Notes: generated by a model not told the origin, from the letters alone. DNA of 64,000 nucleotides from Bifidobacterium tibiigranuli (GCF_009371885.1 NZ_QLZA01000006.1:124001-188000); one strand, 5' to 3'; numbered from the stretch's first letter, positions 50,140-59,861 are shown. A program made the numbers and translations.

Positions 50140-50907
50140 ATGCTTATCGCGGTTGACATCGGCAACACCAACATCGTGCTCGGCTTCCTGCGCGGGCAGG
50201 AGGTCATCGGCACCTACCGCATGGCCACCAAGGTGAGCCATACCTCGGACGAATACGGCCTGATGCTCAGGCAGTTCCTGACGTTGAGCGGCCTGGAACC
50301 CGATGATGTGGATGATGTCATCATCGCTTCGGTCGTGCCCAAGGTCATGCATTCCTTCCGTTCAAGCATTATCAAGTTCCTGCGCATCGACCCGATGATC
50401 GTGGGGCCGGGCCTCAAATCAGGCATCGGCATCCGGCTCGACGACCCCAAATCGCTGGGCGCAGACTGCCTGGCCGACTGCGCCGGGGCATATTTCAGCT
50501 ACGGCGGCCCAGTGCTGGTCGCCGATTTTGGCACCGCCACGACCTTCAATTACGTCAATGCCAAAGGCACCATCGTTTCCGGGTTCATCGCCCCGGGCAT
50601 CCGCACCGCCGCCGCAGCATTGTGGGGCGAGACCGCGCAGCTGCCCGAAGTCGAGATCACCCGGCCGGACTCCATTCTGGCCACCGACACCAAAACCGCC
50701 ATGCAGGCCGGGTTGTACTACAACTTCCTCGGCGGCATCGAGCGCACGATCCGGCAGTTCCATGACGAGATCGACGAGGAGTTCACCGTGGTATCCACAG
50801 GCGGGCTCGGCAGCATCTTCATCAACGACACCGAGCTAATCGACATCTATGACCCCGAGCTCATGTTCAAGGGCATATACGCCATCTACCAGCGCAACGT
50901 CAAATAA
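50140..50907 (+). CDS. coaX: Type III pantothenate kinase
   Basis: This 255-residue protein has the ASKHA phosphate-1 motif VDIGNTNIVLG at the start, ASVVPKVMHSF, the substrate region GADCLADCAGAY and the phosphate-2 motif VADFGTATTFNYV. It phosphorylates pantothenate, the first step of coenzyme A synthesis. ATG 50140 is preceded by TCGGGAGGCCCC; the longer frame from 50098 is rejected. It is convergent with the next gene. Confidence 0.95.
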   Translation: MLIAVDIGNTNIVLGFLRGQEVIGTYRMATKVSHTSDEYGLMLRQFLTLSGLEPDDVDDVIIASVVPKVMHSFRSSIIKFLRIDPMIVGPGLKSGIGIRLDDPKSLGADCLADCAGAYFSYGGPVLVADFGTATTFNYVNAKGTIVSGFIAPGIRTAAAALWGETAQLPEVEITRPDSILATDTKTAMQAGLYYNFLGGIERTIRQFHDEIDEEFTVVSTGGLGSIFINDTELIDIYDPELMFKGIYAIYQRNVK

Positions 50908-50919
50908 TGAACGGCCAAC

Positions 50920-52326
50920 TTACCTGATGGTGAAGCCCTGATTGACCCCGTACTCCTTGAGATCCTTCTGCCATAGGGCGATGCCGTCGCCCAGCGAGAC
51001 CTGAGGACCCGGCAGCTCGGGCAGCGTGATCTGGCTGCCATCGGGGTTGAGGGCCCCTGAATCGATACGAGACTGCGTCTGCGCGAAATCACGCTCGGCG
51101 GTGGACCAGCGGTACGCCTTGCCCACGGTATCGTTGAAATCGCTGCGCGCATACACTTCGAAGGGCAGATACTGGTAGCCTATCGACACGTTTTCCGCAG
51201 CCTGGGAGAGCACTTTGTTGAGCTCCTGGCCGCCGAAGTACGGTACGTCGATGCCGCGCGCATCCCTGATGGTGGTTTTCGAGAGGAATCCGGAAGCATT
51301 GAGCGAGGCCGTGTCAGCCGGGAAGGAGCCGCCGTCCACGCGCGTACGGATTCCGGCGGATTCGTGGCAGACGTATTCGACGAAGCGGAAGGCCGCATTC
51401 GGCCTGCGACTGGATTGCAGAATGCCCAGCGCCGAACCTCCATTTTCTGAATTCGTGGACGATCCGTCGGCGGTAGGCATCGGCGCCACACGCCACAGCC
51501 CCGCAGTCCCCGGCACATCCGCGAGCATCAGCGAAGGCATCCACGCCCCGGAGAACACCGAGGCCACATCGCCGGAGCCCAAGGCCTGCTTCCACCCGTC
51601 GGACCACGTGGGCAGATGGGTGTCGATAAGTCCTTCGTCAATCATCTTCTGCCAGAACGCAGTGAAGGTCTTCGTGCCCGAGTCGCCGTCCAGATTGACG
51701 GTCACCGTCTTGCCATCGACCGAAGTGTGGAATGGCCGGCCTCCGGCGAGCCAGATCATCGCGGCGTAGAAGCTTGCGTCGCCGGAGTCGGCCGCGATGT
51801 ACACGCCGATCGATTTGAGCTTCTTGGCCGCCTCGTAATAGTCATTCCACGTGTGGATCTTCGAGGCATCCACCCCTGCCTGATCGAAGACGTCCTTGTT
51901 GTAGAAGAACGCCATCGGCCCTGAATCCATCGGCAGCCCATACACCTGGCCATTGAGCCGCACGGAAGCCCAGGTGCCCGGCGTGTAGGCGCCGCCGTAG
52001 GCCGAGGTCCTGTCGGTAAGATTGCGCAACTGCCCGCTGACCGCATACTGCTGCAGCGCGAAGTATTCGAGCTGCACGACGTCGGGCATGCCATAGCCGT
52101 CCTGAATCGCCGTGTTGAGGTTCTCGTAGCCGCTCGTCCCCTTGATATCGACGCGAATGTCCGGATTCGCCGCCTCGAACCCGGCGGCCAGCGCCTTCAT
52201 GCTCGGCTCCCATGACCAGACCGTGACCACAGTGCGCGTGTCCTGCTGCCCGCAGGCCGCAGAGGCAAGCAGCATCAGCGCCGCAAGCCCCAAGGCCAAC
52301 GCACGCTTTGCACGCTTCAATCCCAT
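50920..52326 (-). CDS. Extracellular sugar-binding lipoprotein of an ABC transporter (family 1)
   Basis: This 468-residue protein begins MGLKRAKRALALGLAALMLLASAACGQQ, so it is a lipoprotein with Cys at about residue 25. The mature domain is of the maltose/sugar-binding type: VVTVWSWEPSMKALAAGFE near the start, VVQLEYFALQQYA and GLPMDSGPMAFFYNKDVF in the hinge region. No permease or ATPase gene is adjacent; the transporter's other parts must lie elsewhere or be shared. ATG 52326 follows AAAGGATCGAGG. It ends 12 bases from the convergent coaX stop. Confidence 0.9.
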   Translation of the reverse strand: MGLKRAKRALALGLAALMLLASAACGQQDTRTVVTVWSWEPSMKALAAGFEAANPDIRVDIKGTSGYENLNTAIQDGYGMPDVVQLEYFALQQYAVSGQLRNLTDRTSAYGGAYTPGTWASVRLNGQVYGLPMDSGPMAFFYNKDVFDQAGVDASKIHTWNDYYEAAKKLKSIGVYIAADSGDASFYAAMIWLAGGRPFHTSVDGKTVTVNLDGDSGTKTFTAFWQKMIDEGLIDTHLPTWSDGWKQALGSGDVASVFSGAWMPSLMLADVPGTAGLWRVAPMPTADGSSTNSENGGSALGILQSSRRPNAAFRFVEYVCHESAGIRTRVDGGSFPADTASLNASGFLSKTTIRDARGIDVPYFGGQELNKVLSQAAENVSIGYQYLPFEVYARSDFNDTVGKAYRWSTAERDFAQTQSRIDSGALNPDGSQITLPELPGPQVSLGDGIALWQKDLKEYGVNQGFTIR

Positions 52327-52433
52327 GCCTCGATCCTTTCCGCCGCAGCTAGTCGTCGCGTATCTCACTCATATCGGCCGTCGCAACCGCTGACGTCGAG
52401 TCTACGACATTGGGCGTAGAACATGCGTGGCCC

Positions 52434-52598
52434 GCGCACTACGCGCATGCCGATTCCTATAGTGCGCACGAAACGCACATTGCCCGCCTCAGCTGATTAT
52501 CACGCAACCTTTTGCTCAGCAAGCTTCGCGCGGGAATGCAATCTGCCTGACATGTGCGTTTCGTGCGCACTATGCAACGGCTCAGGCGCGTAGTGCGC
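52434..52598. repeat. 165-bp nested palindrome after the pseudouridine synthase gene
   Basis: The outer arms GCGCACTACGCGC (52434-52446) and GCGCGTAGTGCGC (52586-52598) and inner 22-base arms ATAGTGCGCACGAAACGCACAT (52459-52480) and its exact complement (52552-52573) are perfect. The element begins 2 bases after the stop codon at 52600. It is likely a transcript-end structure for that gene; long perfect arms and nested symmetry suggest a repeated palindromic element. Confidence 0.75.
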
Positions 52599-52599
52599 A

Positions 52600-53376
52600 T
52601 CACCCCCATCCCAACTCCACCCGCGACACGAAGCGGCGGGGCTCATCAGTGATCGGGTCGATGAATTCCAGCGATCTGGCGACCAGTTGCAGGGGCTGCG
52701 AGAAATCGTCGTAGGCGCGGTTCTGAATGCTCGGATAGAGCTCGTCGCCGGCGATCGGCAGGTCCAGCGCGTTCATATGCACCCGCAGCTGGTGCGTTTT
52801 GCCAGTTCTTGGCTCGAGCACGTACCGCCGATAGCGCATCGGCCAAGCACGCGGCGTGCCCGCAGCCACGCCCGCATCTACATCCGCGTCCACATCCCCC
52901 AGCCGAATCACCGTTTCAGCGTTCATTTCGCCGGGTTCCTCGTACGCCTGCAAGATGCCGCGACGCTTGACGATGCGCGAACGTCGCAGCAGCGGAAACA
53001 CGGCGGGCGGGTCAAGCCGCGTGATGGTGCCGAATCTCGGGCGGGCGATCGGCACACATGGCGCTAGGCATTCGTAGGTTTTCGTGACCATATGCTTCTG
53101 GAAGAGCATCTGGTAGGTCTTGCGCAGCCGAGGCTTGCGCGTGAACACGACGATGCCGGCGGTCGAGCGATCCAGGCGATGCGCCGGCGTGATGTCAGGC
53201 TCGCCGAATTGCTCGCGCAGACGAATCAGCGCGGTCTGCCGGTACCACATGCCGCGCGGCGTCGTGGCGAGGAAATGCGGCTTATCGATGACGATGATGC
53301 CGCTGTCCTCGTACACGATGTCATATTCGAAAGGGATTTCCGGCTCGTCGCCCACCCAACGATGCCCCTGAACCAT
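52600..53376 (-). CDS. RluA-family pseudouridine synthase
   Basis: This 258-residue protein has the catalytic motif HRLDRSTAGIVVF with the essential Asp, preceded by VIDKPHFLATTP. The C-terminal RTGKTHQLRVHMNALDLPIAGDELYP is also diagnostic. It isomerises uridine in rRNA or tRNA; the target is unknown. No S4 domain is present. An Asp/Val/Ala repeat (DVDADVDAGVAAG) interrupts the loop after the first half. A Shine-Dalgarno-like GGAAGAGG lies before ATG 53376. Confidence 0.9.
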   Translation of the reverse strand: MVQGHRWVGDEPEIPFEYDIVYEDSGIIVIDKPHFLATTPRGMWYRQTALIRLREQFGEPDITPAHRLDRSTAGIVVFTRKPRLRKTYQMLFQKHMVTKTYECLAPCVPIARPRFGTITRLDPPAVFPLLRRSRIVKRRGILQAYEEPGEMNAETVIRLGDVDADVDAGVAAGTPRAWPMRYRRYVLEPRTGKTHQLRVHMNALDLPIAGDELYPSIQNRAYDDFSQPLQLVARSLEFIDPITDEPRRFVSRVELGWG

Positions 53377-53437
53377 GCTGTGCCTCTTCCGCTCCGATTT
53401 TCCCCGCTGACGCTATCTGACTGATGACGCTATCTGA

Positions 53438-55726
53438 CTATATGAACAGGAACCATGAGCGCACATCCCACCACAGCCACGCGTTGAGAATCGGTGGGTC
53501 GGTGCGGAACAGGCTGAAGAACAGGAATGCGTAAGCGCACAACGCCCCGATAACGACGAAAACCGTCATGATTCGCGAGATATCGGACATCGCCGGAAGC
53601 GTTTGTGGCAAGGTTTGCACTGCTCCTGCCCCCGGAACCCGCACCTCGCTCGCATCTACTTCGGGTATCCCTCGCATCAGGAATCCCTGCGGATCGCGGG
53701 CCGATCGCCGCACCACGGTTGTCGGCTCGCACGGCCGGCAGGCGTCGGCGGTGAGCAGATACATCGCGAGCATCAGCATGACGGCCCAGCCGAAGTCCAA
53801 GGTGTAGCGCACGTCGTATCCGGCGATATGCGCATTGGCGACAAGCACGGCCACCGCGTACAGCAGCACCGTCATGAACAGCGCGTTCATATGCGCCCGC
53901 TTCAGGCCCCTCCGCCATGCGATGGCGGCGAACAGCACGCAGGCGAACGGGGCGAGCGCCACGAACAGCCCGCCGTAGCTGAAGGTCTGCGGCAGCAGCC
54001 ACACCGGCATGGGCTGCACCGTCTGGTCAATGAAGGGGAATTCGGTCTGCACGTTCGGCGGCTGTGCAAGATACAGCCAGACATAGGTGAAGACATGCGT
54101 CCAGGGGAAGGTCTGATGAGCCATGTCGAAATTGGTGAGATTGTATTTCGCGCCGAAATCGAGCAGGCTGCCGAACCGCGCCTTGTTGTACAGCAGCGCC
54201 GGAATCACCGCTGCGATGAATGGCAACAGGGCCGCAGCCCATACCGCGAGTTCCGTTCTGACGGCTTGCCGGGAGGCGCGCCCGTCTCGCCACAGCCGCA
54301 CGATGTCTCCCCAGAACAGCGCAATCGCGATAATCGCCGCGAAGGCCATCTGCGGCCGGCATGAGACCACCAGACCTATGCATAGCGACCCAGCGGCGAG
54401 CCAGCGCTTGCTCAGGCCGCGCATCGTGGATTCCATCCAGCATGACAAGGCAAGCATGATGAGCGTGACGCCCATCGTCTGCGGCAGCTGATGGATGATG
54501 ATTTTCTTCATGTCGATGAACAGCGGATAGCCGAGCATCATGGTGCTGGCGACGAGCAGCACGCTGCCGAGGCTCGGTGCGCCGATCCTGCGTGTGATGA
54601 GCCGCGTGAGCTGGACCAGCAGCAGCATCGAACTTGCCACGACGAGCAGCGCGAGCACCAGCACCGCCACCCCCAGTTCAAGGTTCATGCCTGTCAGCAG
54701 CTTGTAGGGTGCGAACAGCGTCAGCGCTGGCAGCACGCCGAAATAGCTGTAGTACTTTCCGTTCTTGAACGCGACATCGACGGGAATCGGGGCACCCGAG
54801 TGCGTATGGGCGGCGATCTGCTGGCGTGAAAGCGTGTCGTACGGGTTCGCCATAGCCGCCAGATCCGGGTTGACGGGGAAATCGAGCGATACATGACCGT
54901 GAATCAGCGCATCGGCCATCTGGTTGTAAAGCCCCGGGTCGTAGTAGTCCCCCGTTGGCGCTGGGCGCAGCATCGGCACGGCATGATTGCCGCCGAACAG
55001 CAGCCAGATGACTATGACAATCGCACTCTGCAGCAGGAACACGGCCGTCAGCCCCATCGCGCAGCGCCGGTCCCGCAGCGAGAAACGATACCGGTACAGC
55101 CGCGAGCCAGGGCGGAACGCGATGAGGAACAGCACAGCAAGCAGCTCAAGGCACACGCGCACCGGGGCAAGACGGAATGGCATGCGCGGATTGACGGTGA
55201 AAGAGCTCAGCGCAACGGTAGCGCCGTTATGCGTCTGATAGTGGAAGCGAATGGTGTTCATGCCCCCGCCGATGCGGATGTACTGCGAATCCTCGTACCA
55301 CGGCGAGTACTGCTTGACGCTGTCGGGATTGCTCCGCAGCCCGCCCGCGTCCTTCTGCCTCGCATCCATCGTCCATGTGACGACGTCCGTCGTGTCATCC
55401 GCTGCGGCGACGCCCGACTCGGCATCGCCTGCTATGTGCCCTGCCGGCAGATTGACCCGCAGATACTCGATCGGCGCGTCGCTCGTCATTTCAATCCACG
55501 CCTGATTCTCATCAGTGACCTTCGCCGCGTCATGGCCCTGCGCTTTCAGCCCCGGGCCGAGCGTCACCTGCCCTTGCGCGATATGCGTCGGCGTGCTGGT
55601 CATCATCCGCCAGAACGGCATGTTGAACACGAACACCTCAGCGCATATCGCCAGCAGAATAACGGCGATATCGATGATGTGGGCAGCGAAAAAGGCGCGG
55701 CTGCGTTGGCGCATAGGCTGGCGCAT
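53438..55726 (-). CDS. Large polytopic membrane protein, possibly a glycosyltransferase-like protein
   Basis: This 762-residue protein begins with a transmembrane helix (residues about 12-35), then has a periplasmic beta-rich region of about 150 residues and roughly eleven more helices. Short loops contain VFLLQSAIVIVIWLLF, PDLAAMANPYDTLSRQQIAAHT and YSYFGVLPALTLFAPYK. This resembles GT-C-fold membrane proteins (lipid-linked sugar transferases), but I see no decisive motif, so the function is open. It is separate from flanking genes in expression by short gaps: 61 bases to the RluA-type gene. Start ATG 55726 (MRQPMRQRS) or ATG 55714. Confidence 0.7.
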   Translation of the reverse strand: MRQPMRQRSRAFFAAHIIDIAVILLAICAEVFVFNMPFWRMMTSTPTHIAQGQVTLGPGLKAQGHDAAKVTDENQAWIEMTSDAPIEYLRVNLPAGHIAGDAESGVAAADDTTDVVTWTMDARQKDAGGLRSNPDSVKQYSPWYEDSQYIRIGGGMNTIRFHYQTHNGATVALSSFTVNPRMPFRLAPVRVCLELLAVLFLIAFRPGSRLYRYRFSLRDRRCAMGLTAVFLLQSAIVIVIWLLFGGNHAVPMLRPAPTGDYYDPGLYNQMADALIHGHVSLDFPVNPDLAAMANPYDTLSRQQIAAHTHSGAPIPVDVAFKNGKYYSYFGVLPALTLFAPYKLLTGMNLELGVAVLVLALLVVASSMLLLVQLTRLITRRIGAPSLGSVLLVASTMMLGYPLFIDMKKIIIHQLPQTMGVTLIMLALSCWMESTMRGLSKRWLAAGSLCIGLVVSCRPQMAFAAIIAIALFWGDIVRLWRDGRASRQAVRTELAVWAAALLPFIAAVIPALLYNKARFGSLLDFGAKYNLTNFDMAHQTFPWTHVFTYVWLYLAQPPNVQTEFPFIDQTVQPMPVWLLPQTFSYGGLFVALAPFACVLFAAIAWRRGLKRAHMNALFMTVLLYAVAVLVANAHIAGYDVRYTLDFGWAVMLMLAMYLLTADACRPCEPTTVVRRSARDPQGFLMRGIPEVDASEVRVPGAGAVQTLPQTLPAMSDISRIMTVFVVIGALCAYAFLFFSLFRTDPPILNAWLWWDVRSWFLFI

Positions 55727-55766
55727 AAGATCAGATAACTATTCTGCAGTGCTTATCGAGCCGTGC

Positions 55767-57659
55767 TTATTCCACGGTCACGGACTTGGCCAGGTTGCGC
55801 GGCTTGTCGACGTCATAGCCCTTGAGATTGGCCATATCCATAGCGAACAATTGCAGCGGGACCACATCGACGAGCGGGCTGAGCAGCGTCGGGCAGGCCG
55901 GCCGCCAGAAGACCACATCGGCGTAGCGCTCGGCGTCGGGGTCGCCTTCCTCGGCCACGACGATGGTGAACGCGCCACGCGCCTTGACCTCCTCGATGCC
56001 GGAGATGACCTTGTTATGCAGCGTGTTGCGGCCGCGCGCCGAAGGCACGATCACCACGACCGGTTCGCCTTCGTCCACCAGGGCAATCGGCCCATGCTTG
56101 AGCTCGCCGGCCGCGAAGCCTTCGGTGAAGGTGTAGGCGATCTCCTTGAGCTTGAGCGCGCCCTCCATCGCCACCGGGTATCCCACATGCCGACCCAGGA
56201 ACAGGAAGGAATGCGCGTTGAGCATGCGCTTGGCGGCCTTGTCGACCGTTTCGGCCTGCGTGTCGAGCACCCATTGAATCTTGGCGGGCATGGCCTTGAG
56301 CTGCGCGACGATGCCGCGAATCTCGTCGGGGAACATCGTGCCCTTGATCTGCGCCAGATACAGGCCAAGCATGTAGGCGGCCACGATCTGCGCCACGAAG
56401 GCCTTGGTGGAGGCGACCGCAATCTCCGGCCCGGCATGCGTGTAGAGCACGGCGTCGGATTCGCGTGGAATCGTGGAGCCTTGCGTGTTGCAGATCGCCA
56501 GCACACGCGAACCCTGCTCGCGGGCGTGCCGCAAGGCCATAAGCGTGTCCATCGTCTCGCCGGACTGCGAGATGGCGACCACGAGCGTGCGCGGGGTCAG
56601 AATCGGGTCGCGATAGCGGAATTCGTGGGCCAGTTCGATTTCGACCGGGATGCGCACCCAGTGCTCGATCGCATATTTCGCGACCATGCCAGCGTAGCTC
56701 GCCGTGCCGCAGGCGACGACGATGATCTTGTCGATGGATTTGAAATCCTCAAGCGCGATGCGCACCTCGTCCAGCACGATGTCGCCGGCCGCGTTGAAAC
56801 GGCCGATAAGCGTATTGCCCACGGCCTCGGGGTCCTCATGAATCTCCTTGTCCATGAACGACGGCCAGCCGCCCTTCTCGGCGGCGCTGGCGTCCCAGTC
56901 CACGGTGAAGCGCTTGGAATCCGTGACGACATTGCCCTCAAAATCGGTGACGGTGACGCTATCGGCGCTGATGCACACGGCCTGGTCCTGCCCCAGCTCC
57001 ATGGCGTGCTTGGTGTAGGCCACGAAGGCAGCGACGTCGGAACCCAGGAAGTTCTCGCCCTCGCCCAGGCCCACCACAAGCGGCGAGTCGTGCCGGGCTC
57101 CGACGACGATATCCGGCTGGCGGTCGTCGACGGCCAGCAGCGTGAAGGCACCGGAGAGCATGCGTGCGACGCGACGCAGCGATTCGAACAGGTCCGCCTT
57201 GCCGGTCTCCTCGATGACCGTGGCGGCGACTTTGCCCAGCAGCTTGGCAGCGACCTCGGTGTCGGTGCCGGAGACGAAGGCGTAGCCTTCGGTCTGCAGG
57301 TTGAAGCGCAGCTCGTTGGCGTTCTCGATGATGCCGTTGTGAATCAACGCGATATGGCCGTCGGCGCTGGTATGCGGATGCGCGTTGACGTCGCTCGGCT
57401 CGCCGTTGGTCGCCCAGCGCGTGTGCCCGATGGCCACGGTCGCATCCGGCATCGGTCGACGTTCGAGGTCCGTCTCAAGATTGGCCAGCCGGCCGGCCTT
57501 CTTGCGCACCGCGACCGAACCCATGCCGGGTGCCGTAAGCGCCACGCCCGCGGAATCGTAGCCGCGGTATTCCAGACGACGCAGACCCTGCAGGCAGACC
57601 TCCAAAGGCTTGCCGCAGGCGGTCGTGACATTTCCTGCATATCCAACGATTCCACACAT
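55767..57659 (-). CDS. glmS: Glutamine-fructose-6-phosphate aminotransferase (isomerising)
   Basis: This 630-residue protein starts MCGIVGYAGN with the N-terminal Cys nucleophile of the glutaminase domain. It also has RRLEYRGYDSAGVAL, TRWATNGEPSD and two SIS sugar-isomerase domains, with SQSGETMDTLMALRHA and the C-terminal PRNLAKSVTVE. It makes glucosamine-6-phosphate for UDP-GlcNAc and peptidoglycan. No glmS ribozyme was seen upstream. The start lacks a Shine-Dalgarno sequence and is preceded by a TAGACT box. Confidence 0.96.
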   Translation of the reverse strand: MCGIVGYAGNVTTACGKPLEVCLQGLRRLEYRGYDSAGVALTAPGMGSVAVRKKAGRLANLETDLERRPMPDATVAIGHTRWATNGEPSDVNAHPHTSADGHIALIHNGIIENANELRFNLQTEGYAFVSGTDTEVAAKLLGKVAATVIEETGKADLFESLRRVARMLSGAFTLLAVDDRQPDIVVGARHDSPLVVGLGEGENFLGSDVAAFVAYTKHAMELGQDQAVCISADSVTVTDFEGNVVTDSKRFTVDWDASAAEKGGWPSFMDKEIHEDPEAVGNTLIGRFNAAGDIVLDEVRIALEDFKSIDKIIVVACGTASYAGMVAKYAIEHWVRIPVEIELAHEFRYRDPILTPRTLVVAISQSGETMDTLMALRHAREQGSRVLAICNTQGSTIPRESDAVLYTHAGPEIAVASTKAFVAQIVAAYMLGLYLAQIKGTMFPDEIRGIVAQLKAMPAKIQWVLDTQAETVDKAAKRMLNAHSFLFLGRHVGYPVAMEGALKLKEIAYTFTEGFAAGELKHGPIALVDEGEPVVVIVPSARGRNTLHNKVISGIEEVKARGAFTIVVAEEGDPDAERYADVVFWRPACPTLLSPLVDVVPLQLFAMDMANLKGYDVDKPRNLAKSVTVE

Positions 57660-57673
57660 GGTTCACCAGTCTA
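57660..57673 (-). promoter_or_regulatory. Probable leaderless promoter of glmS
   Basis: TAGACT on the minus strand (57673-57668) lies 8 nt before the glmS ATG at 57659. The same hexamer precedes recQ by 7 nt. Confidence 0.5.
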
Positions 57674-57772
57674 TGGGAATTTTTGGAGACACACCCCGCT
57701 TCGCATGAATATTCACGCAGTCCGTATATTCATAAGCCTATTCATAGGCGTGTGTGCCATTCATACTCATAC

Positions 57773-57886
57773 TTCTCGTATTTTCATCACGCTTATAGGC
57801 CGATTCGCGTGATGAAAATACGAGAAACGTCAGCTTGTAGTATTGTTATCACGCAATCCGACCAGTTTGCGTGATAACAATACTAG
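57773..57886. repeat. Two tandem hairpins after the amino-acid transporter operon
   Basis: Hairpin 1: arms TCTCGTATTTTCATCACGC and GCGTGATGAAAATACGAGA (57774-57825). Hairpin 2: arms TAGTATTGTTATCACGCA and TGCGTGATAACAATACTA (57838-57885). Both share the TCACGC/GCGTGA core with 42891-42940. They lie after the last gene of the amino-acid transporter operon (stop at 57915) and before the glmS promoter, so they may be tandem terminators. Confidence 0.75.
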
Positions 57887-57914
57887 AACGACGAGGACTG
57901 CGCGCCTGCCGCCA

Positions 57915-58769
57915 CTACAGCACGTGGTTGAGGAAGTCCTTGAAGCGCGGCTCCTTGGGATTGTCGAAGATCTCCGGACCGCCCTTCTCCACGACCACGC
58001 CGCCATCCATGAAGACGATCTGATCGCCTACCTCGCGGGCGAAGCCGACTTCGTGCGTGACAACGATCATCGTCATGCCGCCGTCGGCCAGCGAGCGCAT
58101 GACGCCCAGCACTTCGCCGACGAGTTCAGGATCGAGCGCCGAGGTCGGCTCGTCGAAGAGCATGATCTCGGGGTGCATCGCCAGCGCGCGGGCGATAGCG
58201 ACGCGCTGCTGCTGGCCGCCGGAAAGCTGCGAGGGGTAGTAGTCCAGTCGTTCGGCCAGGCCGACTCGGGTCAGCTCCGCGATGGCTTCCTCGCGCGCCT
58301 TGGACCGGGATTCCTTCGCAACATGCACGGGGGCTTCCATCACGTTCTCGAGGGCCGTCTTGTGCGGGAAGAGATTGAAGCGCTGGAATACCATGCCCAG
58401 TCGCTCGCGCTGGCGGGCGATCTCCTTCTCGTTCAAAGCCTGCAGGCATTGCTCGCCATGCTTGGTGACCGGGCGGAAGCCAATGAGTTCGCCATCGATG
58501 GTGATCGTGCCCGCCGAAATCGTCTCCAGCTGGTTGATCAGGCGCAGGAAAGTCGATTTTCCGGAGCCGGACGGCCCCAGAATCACGGTGACCGTGCCTG
58601 GCATGACCGTCATGTCAACGCCTTTGAGCACCTGCAGGGAGCCGAAGCTCTTCTGCACGCCGACTGCCTGCACGGCGGGCCTGAAAGACTCAGCCCCCCC
58701 GGCTTGACCGGAATCAGAGGAATCGATCTGAGCGTCGTCAAATGATGTATTCGTTGTGGTTGTCATCAT
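57915..58769 (-). CDS. Polar amino-acid ABC transporter ATP-binding protein
   Basis: This 284-residue protein has Walker [11 protein letters not shown]-loop [10 protein letters not shown], signature [10 protein letters not shown], Walker [15 protein letters not shown] and VTHEVGFA. The VFQ.FNLFPH and [16 protein letters not shown] patterns are those of GlnQ/HisP-type ATPases for polar amino acids. The N-terminal tail of about 30 residues is Asp/Ser/Thr-rich. It is the last gene of the four-gene operon, 7 bases after the permease gene. Confidence 0.92.
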   Translation of the reverse strand: MMTTTTNTSFDDAQIDSSDSGQAGGAESFRPAVQAVGVQKSFGSLQVLKGVDMTVMPGTVTVILGPSGSGKSTFLRLINQLETISAGTITIDGELIGFRPVTKHGEQCLQALNEKEIARQRERLGMVFQRFNLFPHKTALENVMEAPVHVAKESRSKAREEAIAELTRVGLAERLDYYPSQLSGGQQQRVAIARALAMHPEIMLFDEPTSALDPELVGEVLGVMRSLADGGMTMIVVTHEVGFAREVGDQIVFMDGGVVVEKGGPEIFDNPKEPRFKDFLNHVL

Positions 58770-58776
58770 GCCTCAT

Positions 58777-59766
58777 TCACGCGTTCAGGCCCACGAAGGT
58801 GGCCTGGTTGCCTTTGCTCACATCGTTCTTCACTTCGCCCTCGGTTTTGCCCGGCAGCGGCACGGCATCCTTCTGCGGCCACACGTGCCGCTGGTCAAAG
58901 CCCTTGCCGAAGTGACGCTCCAGATACGACTGCCCGACCATGAGAATCGAGGTGATGAGCAGATACCAGATGCACGCCACGAGCAGCAGCGGAATCGGCT
59001 TGTAGATGCGGTTGGCGATGGCGTTGGTGGCGAACTGCAGTTCGAGACCGAAGGGCACGGCGGTGACCAGCGAGGTCGTCTTGAGCATGCCGATCGCCTC
59101 ATTGCCCGTCGGCGGCACGATGATGCGCATGGCCTGCGGCAGGATGATGCGGCGCATGATCTTTGTGCTGCGCATGCCCAGAGCCTTCGCAGCCTCGGCC
59201 TGACCGGGGTCGACCGCCTCAAGGCCAGCGCGCACGATTTCGGCCAGATACGCCGCCTCGTTGAGCGCCAGGCCCAGGATGGCCGGCAGCAGCCCTGCCT
59301 GAATGGCCTGGGTGAAGTGATCGGAGTCCATCGACCAGAAGCTGACGCTGGTGAATGGTATCCCCAGCGAAATCTGCGGAATCAGCACGGCGAACAGGCC
59401 CCAGAACACCAGCTGGGTCCATACAGGCGTGCCACGGAAAAACCAGATGTAGAACCAGCTCACGCCACGCAGCACCGGGTTGAGGGATTTGCGCATGACG
59501 GCGAGCAGCACGGCCAGGACAATGGCGATGAGCATCGAAGCCACCGTCAGGATCAGCGTCCAGCCGATGCCGCTGAGCACATTCGTGTCGAACAAGTACT
59601 TCCAGACGACAGGCCAGTCCATGTTCTTGTTGGTGACCATGCCCTGAATCAGCATCAAGGCCAGGAGGGCGACGATGATGCTGGCTACGAGGGTTCCTGT
59701 ATGCCTTACCGGCAATATCTTGGCACCCTCGTAACTATCCGCATCGGATTTACTGTGTTGCGACAT
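58777..59766 (-). CDS. Polar amino-acid ABC transporter permease
   Basis: This 329-residue HisM/GlnP-type permease has about five helices and FYIWFFRGTPVWTQLVFWGL, a hallmark of the family. The EAA loop EAAKALGMRSTKIMRRIILPQAMRIIVP couples to the ATPase. The operon encodes only one permease, so it should work as a homodimer. The N- and C-terminal cytoplasmic tails are longer than usual. ATG 59766 has AAAGAGGATATT upstream. Confidence 0.92.
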   Translation of the reverse strand: MSQHSKSDADSYEGAKILPVRHTGTLVASIIVALLALMLIQGMVTNKNMDWPVVWKYLFDTNVLSGIGWTLILTVASMLIAIVLAVLLAVMRKSLNPVLRGVSWFYIWFFRGTPVWTQLVFWGLFAVLIPQISLGIPFTSVSFWSMDSDHFTQAIQAGLLPAILGLALNEAAYLAEIVRAGLEAVDPGQAEAAKALGMRSTKIMRRIILPQAMRIIVPPTGNEAIGMLKTTSLVTAVPFGLELQFATNAIANRIYKPIPLLLVACIWYLLITSILMVGQSYLERHFGKGFDQRHVWPQKDAVPLPGKTEGEVKNDVSKGNQATFVGLNA

Positions 59767-59861
59767 GAATATCCTCTTTCCAATCTGGTGTTCCCTGGCG
59801 CCCGCCGCCACGCGACCGGCTGCCTGGCCTTCACGCGCCTTGGCGGCAGGTGCGAGGGAGA

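Noticed and set aside
55515..57812. 765-codon open frame on the plus strand opposite glmS
   Set aside because: glmS on the minus strand is unmistakable; the plus frame is rich in His/Asp/Gly typical of antisense frames at high GC.
57660..57914. glmS ribozyme
   Set aside because: The region between the transporter end and glmS consists of two terminator-like hairpins and a -10 box directly before the ATG; no ribozyme core seen.
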